A DNA stretch of 13,549 bases from an uncultured Clostridia bacterium (lineage in GTDB: Bacteria > Bacillota > Clostridia > TANB77 > CAG-508): the NCBI GenBank assembly GCA_948505485.1, contig CAOPQH010000031.1, positions 1-13,549 of the forward strand, in the 5' to 3' direction. The position numbers and the translations under genes were made by a program. This document shows positions 7,253-13,549 of this stretch, piece after piece. The notes beneath the pieces were generated by a model. It did not search any database, was not told the origin of the DNA, and worked only from the letters and a program-made list of their open reading frames with translations. Numbering within the stretch: position 1 is the stretch's first letter; the number at the start of each line of letters is the position of its first letter.

Positions 7253-7467
7253 AGAAATTATTTATTTTTTTTATAAATTGGTATCAAAAAAACATATCTC
7301 CTTGGAATGAAACAAAAAATATTAAATGTAAATTTTATCCTACTTGTTCAGAATATACAAAACAAGCAATAAAAAAATATGGAGTCTTGAAAGGCTTAAA
7401 ATTAGGAATTGTAAGGATTTTAAAATGTAACCCTTTTTCAAAAGGAGGATATGATCCTTTAAAATAG
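7249..7467 (+). CDS. yidD: Membrane protein insertion efficiency factor YidD
   Basis: Small membrane-associated protein thought to aid YidC/Sec insertion of membrane proteins. 72 residues with an amphipathic N-terminus (MKKLFIFFINWYQ), the family motif KFYPTCSEY (28-36) and the C-terminal RILKCNPFSKGGYDP (57-70). Cysteines at 27, 33 and 60 match those typical of the family. The start overlaps the rnpA stop by four bases with no separate strong ribosome site, so translation likely depends on rnpA. yidC follows 12 nt after the stop. Confidence 0.96.
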   Translation: MKKLFIFFINWYQKNISPWNETKNIKCKFYPTCSEYTKQAIKKYGVLKGLKLGIVRILKCNPFSKGGYDPLK

Positions 7468-7479
7468 ATAGGAGGAAAA

Positions 7480-8322
7480 ATGATATCTTTTTTTGCTAGA
7501 ATATTTGGATATTTATTAAATTTTTTATATAATATTGTAAATAATTATGGAGTAGCTATAATTTTATTTTCAATTATAATTAAAATATTAATGATTCCAT
7601 TATCAATAAAGCAACAGAAAACAATGAAGAAAAATGCAAAAATGCAAACTGAAATGAAACAAATACAATTTAAATATAAAAATGATCCAGAGAAACTAAA
7701 CCAAGAAACAATGGCTTTATATAAAAGAGAAAACATGAGTCCTTTTAGTGGATGTTTAAGTGCTATTGTTCAAATAATATTATTATTTTCAGTCTTTTAT
7801 TTAGTTAGACAACCATTAACATATATGAAAAAAATTGATCCTAATATAATATCTAATTACACAACACAAATAAAAGAAGAAGGAAAAACAACAAATAATG
7901 CATATCCAGAGATAGACATAATAAGAGAAAAAGCTGATCAAGAAGAAGTGAAAGTAAATATGGATTTTTTTGGATTAGATTTAAGTAAAATACCAACAAG
8001 TGATGCAAAAGACTTAAAAGTATGGATAATACCTATACTATACGTTTTATCTTCAATAATATCAATGAAAATTACAAATAAAATGCAAGCAACTATGAAT
8101 GGTGAAAATAAAAAAGTAGAAGGCGAAGAAAAAGAAGAAAACCCTATGGAACAAGCTAATAAATCAATGTCTTTAATGATGCCAATAATGTCTGTGTCAA
8201 TAGCAATTGTAGCACCTCTAGGGATGGCTTTATATTGGCTATTGAATAATATTTTAATGATTGGAGAAAGGTTAATACTTAATAAAGTTATAAAAGATGA
8301 GGAGGAAACTGAAAATGTCTAA
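7480..8322 (+). CDS. yidC: Membrane protein insertase YidC (OxaA/SpoIIIJ family)
   Basis: Polytopic insertase that places membrane proteins in the cytoplasmic membrane, alone or with SecYEG. 280 residues. Five predicted membrane segments: about 18-43, 92-112, 181-198, 231-247 and 248-268, with a charged cytoplasmic hairpin (44-86) after the first and a roughly 65-residue polar loop after the second. No signal peptide or lipobox precedes the first segment, unlike B. subtilis SpoIIIJ but like many clostridial homologues. The basic residue of the hydrophilic groove in TM1 appears to be Lys35 (IIIKILMIP) where many homologues have Arg. Strong AGGAGG site; its last 8 bases overlap jag. Confidence 0.95.
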   Translation: MISFFARIFGYLLNFLYNIVNNYGVAIILFSIIIKILMIPLSIKQQKTMKKNAKMQTEMKQIQFKYKNDPEKLNQETMALYKRENMSPFSGCLSAIVQIILLFSVFYLVRQPLTYMKKIDPNIISNYTTQIKEEGKTTNNAYPEIDIIREKADQEEVKVNMDFFGLDLSKIPTSDAKDLKVWIIPILYVLSSIISMKITNKMQATMNGENKKVEGEEKEENPMEQANKSMSLMMPIMSVSIAIVAPLGMALYWLLNNILMIGERLILNKVIKDEEETENV

Positions 8323-9010
8323 AACAATTGTATCTGAAGGAAAGACAACGACAGAAGCAATAGAAAATGGATTAAAACAATTAAAAACCTCAAAAGATAA
8401 AGTTGAAATAAAAATATTAGAAAATGAAGATAAAAGAAGCTTTTTTAGTATATTAGCTCCAAGAATTGTAAAAGTTGAATTAACAGTCAAAGAAGAAGAA
8501 ATAGAAAAAAAAGAAAGCATAAAAAAAGAAAAAGTATATACTGAAGTAACAGATGAAGATATAAAAAAAGGAAAAGAAAATTTAAATAATTTTATGGTAG
8601 ATTTCATAAAAAATCTACCTGAAGATGTAAAATATAAAATAATTCAAGAAAAAGAAGGACTAAAAATAGAAGTAAATAGCGATAAATTAGGATATCTAAT
8701 AGGATATAGAGGAGAAACATTATATGCTTTACAAACAATAATATCAGCTATAGCTAACAAAAATGTAAAGAACAGATTAAGAATAATTCTTGATATAGAA
8801 GGATATAAAGAAAAAAGAGAAAAAACATTAGAACATCTTGCACAAAAAGTAGAAAGGACAGTAATAAAAACAGGAAAATCAGTAACATTAGAGCCTATGA
8901 AAGCTTATGAAAGAAAAATCATTCATAGTAAATTGCAGGAAAGTAAAAAGGTAACTACAAAAAGTATTGGAGAAGAACCAAGAAGAAGAATAGTAATATC
9001 TTTAAAATAA
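8315..9010 (+). CDS. jag: Jag/KhpB family RNA-binding protein (SpoIIIJ-associated)
   Basis: RNA-binding protein of the Jag/KhpB (EloR) family, linked in related bacteria to control of cell elongation and division. 231 residues. Jag_N domain at about 1-55 (MSKTIVSEGKTTTEAIENGL), a charged Lys/Glu linker (about 58-90), a KH domain with GxxG loop GYRG at 130-133, and a C-terminal R3H domain (about 165-231) with Arg200-x3-His204 and the ending GEEPRRRIVISLK. An in-frame ATG at 8297 is rejected as start because it lies in the ribosome site itself; GAGGAGG at 8299-8305 serves the ATG at 8315. The start lies inside yidC, implying translational coupling. Confidence 0.95.
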   Translation: MSKTIVSEGKTTTEAIENGLKQLKTSKDKVEIKILENEDKRSFFSILAPRIVKVELTVKEEEIEKKESIKKEKVYTEVTDEDIKKGKENLNNFMVDFIKNLPEDVKYKIIQEKEGLKIEVNSDKLGYLIGYRGETLYALQTIISAIANKNVKNRLRIILDIEGYKEKREKTLEHLAQKVERTVIKTGKSVTLEPMKAYERKIIHSKLQESKKVTTKSIGEEPRRRIVISLK

Positions 9011-9026
9011 TTAAATAGAAAAACAG

Positions 9027-9080
9027 AAGTCAAAGTTCGGTTTTTAATCTTAATGTAGGATACCGTCTTTGACTTTTTTA
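9027..9080 (+). terminator. Strong intrinsic terminator after jag
   Basis: Long hairpin 16 nt after jag: AAGTCAAAG (9027-9035) with CTTTGACTT (9067-9075), then CGGT (9038-9041) with ACCG (9062-9065), then ATCTT (9047-9051) with AGGAT (9057-9061, one G-U pair) and a five-base loop. The outer arm runs directly into TTTTTT. It separates the rnpA-jag cluster from mnmE. Confidence 0.88.
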
Positions 9081-9154
9081 ATTAAAATAATATTTATATT
9101 TACATAAATTAAATTATAAAAACATAAAAATTGTTAAAGAGGGAGGAAAAATCA

Positions 9155-10529
9155 ATGAGCACAATAGCTTCTATATCAACAGCACCACGGTGTAGGTGGA
9201 ATAGGAATAATAAGAATAAGCGGAAAAAAATCATATGAAATTATAGGAAAAATTTTTAAGCCTAAAAATGAAACATCTATAAAAGATATAAAAGGTTATA
9301 CTATAAAATACGGAAATATAATTGATGAAGAAAACAATATAATAGATGAAGTTCTAGTATCATTTTTTAAAGAGCCTAAAAGTTATACAACAGAAAATAT
9401 GTGTGAAATTAACTCTCATGGTGGAAATATAATAATGAAAAAAATATTAGAATTATGTTTAAAAAATGGTGCTGAATTAGCAGAGCCAGGGGAATTTACC
9501 AAAAGGGCATTTTTAAACGGAAGGATTGATTTAGTACAAGCAGAATCAGTAATAGATATAATAAATGCCAAGACAGAAAAAGAAGCATCAGAAGGAGTAA
9601 ATCAATTAAAGGGAAAATTATCTAATAAAATATCAGAAATAAAAAAAGATCTTCTTGAAATAATTACAAATATAGAAGTATCAATAGATTACCCAGAATA
9701 TGATATAGAAGAAGTTAAAGATAATAATATATTAAAAATGTTAGATAATATTGAAAATAAACTAAAAATTTTAGAGAATTCTTTTAATAATGGAAAGATA
9801 ATAAAGGATGGAATAAAAACAGCTATAATAGGAAAGCCGAATGTAGGAAAATCTTCATTATTAAATGCTATTTTAAATGAAGAAAGAGCTATAGTAACAG
9901 AATATGAAGGTACAACTAGAGATACTATAGAAGAATTTATAAATATAAAGGGTATTCCCTTAAAAATAATTGATACAGCAGGTATTAGAGAGACTGAAAA
10001 TGAAGTGGAAAAAATGGGAATATATAAATCTAAAGAAATTTGTAACAAGGCTGATTTAGTTATAGCAATATTTGACTCATCAAAAAAACTTACGGATGAA
10101 GATATGCAGATATTAGACATAATAAAAGATAAGGAAACAATTATTGTACTAAATAAGGCAGATTTAGAAGAAAAAACAGGAATAGAAAATAAAGAAATAA
10201 TTAAAACGAAAAAGAAAGTTATAAAAATTTCGGCAAAAACACAAGAAGGAATAGAAGAAATTTATGACGAGATAGAAAAGAAATTTAATTTAAATCAAAT
10301 AGATATTAATAATGAAATAATAATAACTAATATAAGACATAAAAATTTAATAAGTAAAGCTATAAAAAATATAATAAAAACAAAACAAACAATTAGTGAA
10401 AATATGCCAGTAGATATAATAGTAATATTTTTAAGAGAAATTTTAGAAGATTTAGGAAATATAACAGGAGAAATTGTAAATGAAGAAATAATAAATGATA
10501 TTTTCTCAAAGTTTTGTTTAGGAAAATAA
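9155..10529 (+). pseudogene. mnmE: tRNA modification GTPase MnmE, frameshifted near the N-terminus
   Basis: MnmE with MnmG installs carboxymethylaminomethyl (or aminomethyl) groups on wobble U34 of certain tRNAs. ATG at 9155 with GGGAGG (9141-9146) opens MSTIASISTAP, then one extra base (C9188, in CACCACGG) shifts the frame, giving a 27-residue peptide ending TGA at 9236-9238. Dropping that base restores GVGGIGIIRISG and an open frame to 10529: 457 residues, normal length. The corrected protein shows SHGG, PGEFTKRAFLNGRIDLVQAE, P-loop GKPNVGKSS (226-234), DTAG (273-276), NKAD (333-336) and the C-terminal FCLGK with Cys454. No start codon lies in the corrected frame between the preceding stop (9165) and ATG 9399, which would lose the folate-binding N-domain. 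It is either a sequencing error or a true inactivating mutation. Confidence 0.9.
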
Positions 10530-10719
10530 AGCGTGAAAATAAAAAATAAGCTAATTTCAAACAAAAAACATAACTTTTTATTACGAAAATAAAAAATACA
10601 AATACAGCTAAAATAAAAGCAAAAAGTAAAAATAAGTATACATAAAATATAAAAGTAAAAATAAACTAATCAATAAAAAGAACATAAATTCTTGTTCCAC
10701 AAAGAAAAAGGAGAAAAAA
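10530..10719. other. A-rich mnmE-mnmG spacer with short repeats
   Basis: 190-bp gap, mostly A on the plus strand. It contains two copies of GAAAATAAAAAATA (10535-10548, 10585-10598) and two of AAAAGTAAAAATAA (10622-10635, 10651-10664). No gene, terminator hairpin or clear promoter is visible. The repeats are probably low-complexity drift. Unusually long for a spacer between these two often adjacent genes. Confidence 0.5.
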
Positions 10720-12598
10720 ATGAAGTATAAAGCAGGTAATTATGATGTTGCAGTAATAGGTGCTGGACACGCAGGATGTGAAGCAGCATTAGCATGTGCA
10801 AGATTAGGAATGAAAACATTAATATTTTCAATAAGTTTAGAAGCTATAGCAAATATGCCATGTAATCCACATATAGGAGGAAGCTCAAAAGGACATTTAG
10901 TAAGAGAAATAGATGCTTTGGGTGGAGAAATGGCAAAAAATATAGATAAAACGATGATACAAATAAAAATGTTAAATACATCAAAAGGACCAGCAGTACA
11001 TTCTTTAAGAGCACAAGCAGATAGAAAAAGATATCAAATGGAAATGAAGCATACATTAGAAAAACAAAAAAATTTAGAGGTGAAACAGGCAGAAATTACA
11101 GAAATAGGAATAAAAAATGGAAAAGTAAAAAATATAGTAACAAGTGTAGGAGCTGAGTACGAAGTAAAAAGTGTTATAATAGCAACAGGTACATATTTAA
11201 AAGGTAAAATTTTTATAGGAGATTTTTCTCAAGAAAGTGGTCCAGATGGTGTGTTTGCAGCAAATGAATTATCAAATTGTTTAAAGAAAAATGGAATAGA
11301 GTTAATAAGATTTAAAACAGGAACACCAGCTAGAATAAACAGTAAAAGTATTGATTTTTCGAAAATGGAAATTCAAAAAGGAGATAAAAATATAATACCT
11401 TTTTCATTTGAAGATAAGATGAAAGATTTTGAACAAGTAGATTGCTATTTAACTTATACAAATGAGAAAACTCATAAAATCATAAGAGATAATTTACATA
11501 GATCGCCCCTATATGCAGGAGAAATAGAAGGTACAGGTCCAAGATATTGCCCATCAATTGAGGATAAAGTAGTACGATTTAGTGATAAACCTAGACATCA
11601 AGTTTTTGTTGAGCCTATTGGACTTGATACAGAAGAAATGTATATACAAGGAATGAGTTCATCATTACCAGAAGATGTTCAAATAGCTATGTATAGAACT
11701 TTACCAGGTTTAGAAAATGCTGAATTTACAAGACCTGCATATGCGATAGAATATGACTGCATAGATCCATCAAAGTTGAAGTTATCATTAGAATACAGAG
11801 GGATAGACGGAATGTTCTTTGCAGGACAGATAAATGGAACATCTGGATATGAAGAAGCAGCATGCCAAGGATTAATAGCAGGAATAAATGCTGTACAAAA
11901 AATAAAAAACAAAGATCCTCTTATATTAGATAGAACAGAAGGATACATAGGAACTTTGATAGATGATATTGTTACAAAAGGAACAAATGAGCCATATAGA
12001 ATGATGACATCAAGATCAGAATATAGATTACTTTTAAGACAGGATAATGCTGACTTAAGACTAACAGAAAAAGGTTATAAAATAGGATTAATATCAGAAG
12101 AAAGATATAAAAAATTCTTAATAAAAAAAGAAGAAATAGAAAAGGAAAAACAAAGATTAAAAAATACGATAGTAAAACCTACAACAGAAGTAAATAATTT
12201 GCTTATAGAAAACAATACTACACCACTAACAACAGGGATAAAAATGTCCGAATTAGTGAAAAGAACAGAACTTTCATATAACAAACTAAAATCAATTGAT
12301 AAAGAAAGACCAGAACTCGGGGAACAAGTAAGAGAAGAAGTAGAAATTCAAATAAAATATGAAGGTTATATAAAAATGCAAGAAGCTCAGGTAGAAAAGT
12401 TTAAAAAAAATGGAATCAAAAATATTGCCAGAAGATATAAATTACCAAGAAATAAAAGGGATAAGCCTTGAAGGAAGACAAAAGTTAGAAAAGCAAAAGC
12501 CACATTCTGTAGGACAAGCTTCAAGAATATCTGGAGTATCACCAGCAGATATATCAGTATTGTTAATATATTTGCAAACAAGAAACAGTAAGAAATAG
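10720..12598 (+). pseudogene. mnmG: tRNA U34 modification enzyme MnmG (GidA), frameshifted near the C-terminus
   Basis: FAD-dependent partner of MnmE in tRNA wobble-uridine modification. Start MKYKAGNYDVAVIGAGHAG, with dinucleotide-binding GAGHAG at 14-19, then MPCNPHIGGSSKGHLVREID, the GTGPRYCPSIEDK segment and GYEEAACQGLIAGINA. AAGGAG lies upstream of the ATG. An A8 run at 12403-12410 holds one A too many: the first frame ends at 12471 (583 residues, last 20 aberrant), while the other frame continues MESKILPEDINY ... GQASRISGVSPADISVLLIYL to TAG at 12596-12598. Joined, the protein is 625 residues, standard length. The lost part belongs to the C-terminal helical domain that contacts MnmE and tRNA. 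Causes could be sequencing error, mutation, or slippage on A8 giving some full-length product. Confidence 0.9.
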
Positions 12599-12672
12599 AA
12601 AGATAATATAATAAATAATACAAAATAAAATTAAAACTCTAATATATGGAGAAGGATATTATAGAGGTGAAA

Positions 12673-13395
12673 ATGGATAATAAAGATTTTTTTAAAGAAT
12701 TATTAAGTCAAGCACAAAAAATAGAAATAGAGTTGAATGAAGAACAAATAGATATCTTTTATAGATATAAGCAACTTTTAATAGAGTGGAATAAAAAAAT
12801 GAATTTAACAGCAATAACAGAAACAAAAGATATAATTTTAAAGCATTTTATAGATTCATTAACTATAATGAAATATATTAAAGAAAACCAAAAAGTTATA
12901 GATGTAGGAACAGGAGCAGGATTTCCCGGATTACCATTAAAAATAGCAAATCCAACATTAAATATAGTATTACTTGATTCTCTAAATAAAAGAATAAATT
13001 TTTTAAATGAAGTAATAAATCAAAATAATTTAAAAAACATAAAAGCGATACACAATAGAATTGAGCAAACAGCTAGAGAAGAACAATATAGAGAAGGCTT
13101 TGATATTGTTACATCAAGGGCAGTGGCAAATTTGGCAGTACTTGCAGAATATATGTTACCATTTGCTAAAATAGGTGGAAAGTGTATTTGTATGAAAGGA
13201 TCTGAAATAGAAGAAGAATTAGAAAATAGTAAAAATGCAATAAAATTACTTGGAGGCAAAATAATAAAAATAGATTCATTTGAATTACCACAGGATAATA
13301 TCAAAAGAAATATAATTATAATAGAAAAAGAAAAAAACACACCTAATAAGTATCCTAGAAAGCCTGGTACACCAAGTAAAGAGCCACTAAAATAA
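12673..13395 (+). CDS. rsmG: 16S rRNA (guanine-N7)-methyltransferase RsmG (GidB)
   Basis: SAM-dependent enzyme making m7G in the 530 loop of 16S rRNA (G527 in E. coli numbering). 240 residues, the usual length. WNKKMNLTAITE (39-50), HFIDSL (58-63), SAM-binding VIDVGTGAGFPGLPLK (75-90), acidic Asp102 after the second strand, and TSRAVA (147-152) are all family motifs; the C-terminal NTPNKYPRKPGTPSKEP is characteristic of Firmicute RsmG. The start at 12673 is chosen because GAGGTG (12664-12669) precedes it and the protein then begins like other RsmGs; an upstream in-frame ATG at 12646 has no ribosome site. It follows mnmG by 74 nt. Confidence 0.96.
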   Translation: MDNKDFFKELLSQAQKIEIELNEEQIDIFYRYKQLLIEWNKKMNLTAITETKDIILKHFIDSLTIMKYIKENQKVIDVGTGAGFPGLPLKIANPTLNIVLLDSLNKRINFLNEVINQNNLKNIKAIHNRIEQTAREEQYREGFDIVTSRAVANLAVLAEYMLPFAKIGGKCICMKGSEIEEELENSKNAIKLLGGKIIKIDSFELPQDNIKRNIIIIEKEKNTPNKYPRKPGTPSKEPLK

Positions 13396-13400
13396 CGACA

Positions 13401-13416
13401 TGTTCCACGTGCTGAC
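13401..13416 (+). promoter_or_regulatory. parS-like half-site (ParB binding), degenerate
   Basis: TGTTCCACGTG at 13401-13411 matches the left eleven positions of the ParB site family (TGTTNCACGTGAAACA), including the CACGTG core. The right side reads CTGAC and does not match, giving 11 of 16 overall. Bacterial parS sites cluster near the origin, often by rsmG-parA-parB. It could be a weak or decayed parS, or chance. Confidence 0.3.
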
Positions 13417-13465
13417 AAAATTCGACAAAACCAATAAAAAAACTATAAAATATTTGTGTAAATTA

Positions 13466-13494
13466 TTGACATATTGGTAATATTTTTATATTAT
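13466..13494 (+). promoter_or_regulatory. Near-consensus promoter at the window end
   Basis: -35 TTGACA (13466-13471), 17-bp spacer, -10 TATTAT (13489-13494, one mismatch), reading out of the window with a transcript start near 13501. It is likely the promoter of the next gene. Confidence 0.75.
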
Positions 13495-13505
13495 TAATAT
13501 GTCAA
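13466..13505. repeat. Inverted repeat bracketing the terminal promoter (possible operator)
   Basis: Perfect 10-bp arms TTGACATATT (13466-13475) and AATATGTCAA (13496-13505), with starts 30 bp apart. The left arm contains the -35 box and the right arm covers the probable transcript start, so a dimeric or looping regulator could occlude the promoter. Regulatory use is inference. Confidence 0.5.
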
Positions 13506-13509
13506 ATTT

Positions 13510-13549
13510 TTATATATTAGGAAAGTCATACTGACTTTCTAATATATAA
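13510..13549. repeat. Long hairpin at the window end
   Basis: Arms 13510-13528 and 13532-13549 pair over 18 bp with one bulged G and a TAC loop (core AAAGTCA-TAC-TGACTTT, flanked by an AT stem). It starts about nine bases after the predicted start of the terminal promoter. What follows is cut off, so a terminator, an attenuator and a 5' stabilising stem all remain possible. Confidence 0.7.

Noticed and set aside
10535..10664. Repeats in the mnmE-mnmG gap as a CRISPR-like or iteron array
   Set aside because: Only two copies of each, irregular spacing, and pure A-rich low complexity.
10691..10708. Second parS-like sequence TGTTCCACAAAGAAA before mnmG
   Set aside because: It lacks the CACGTG core; the shared TGTTCCAC is short and probably chance.
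12410..12598. Separate small gene after mnmG
   Set aside because: Its translation (GQASRISGVSPADISVLL) is the conserved MnmG C-terminus; it is the frameshifted end of mnmG, not a gene.

Overview
This window is the chromosomal replication-origin locus of a very AT-rich bacterium. The gene content and order (gyrB, recF, dnaN and dnaA on the minus strand; rpmH, rnpA, yidD, yidC, jag, mnmE, mnmG and rsmG on the plus strand) are those of the Bacillota around oriC. A YidC without signal peptide or lipobox, yidD right after rnpA, a jag gene with Jag_N, KH and R3H parts, and TGA used as a stop (rnpA) point to a low-GC clostridial-type lineage rather than a mollicute. The species cannot be named from the sequence alone.

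Left arm (1-6072, minus strand, read away from the origin): dnaA, then a 322-bp gap with degenerate DnaA-box-like sites, then dnaN, a probable terminator, recF, and gyrB, which runs off the window edge within a few codons of its end. The small S4-domain gene (yaaA/rlbA) usual between dnaN and recF, and the remB/yaaB gene usual between recF and gyrB, are both missing.

Centre (6073-6585): the dnaA-rpmH intergenic region. It carries two perfect DnaA boxes and several near matches, AT-rich palindromes, a candidate dnaA promoter, and a very strong rpmH promoter. This is the best candidate for oriC. Coding-strand composition flips here, as expected for bidirectional replication.

Right arm (6586-13549, plus strand): rpmH with a short terminator, then the tightly packed rnpA-yidD-yidC-jag cluster (tRNA 5' maturation, membrane insertion, RNA binding) closed by a strong hairpin terminator. 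Next come mnmE and mnmG, whose products form one complex that modifies U34 of certain tRNAs, then rsmG (16S rRNA m7G methyltransferase). The end has a parS-like half-site, a near-consensus promoter inside an inverted repeat, and a long hairpin, presumably leading to a gene outside the window.

The most notable observation is that both mnmE (one extra base near codon 12) and mnmG (A8 run near codon 562) carry single-base +1 frameshifts, while every other gene in the window reads cleanly. This could be assembly error or genuine co-inactivation of one modification pathway. I see no mobile element, CRISPR array, tRNA or rRNA gene, and no undescribed multi-gene system; this is a core housekeeping locus with some unusual details.
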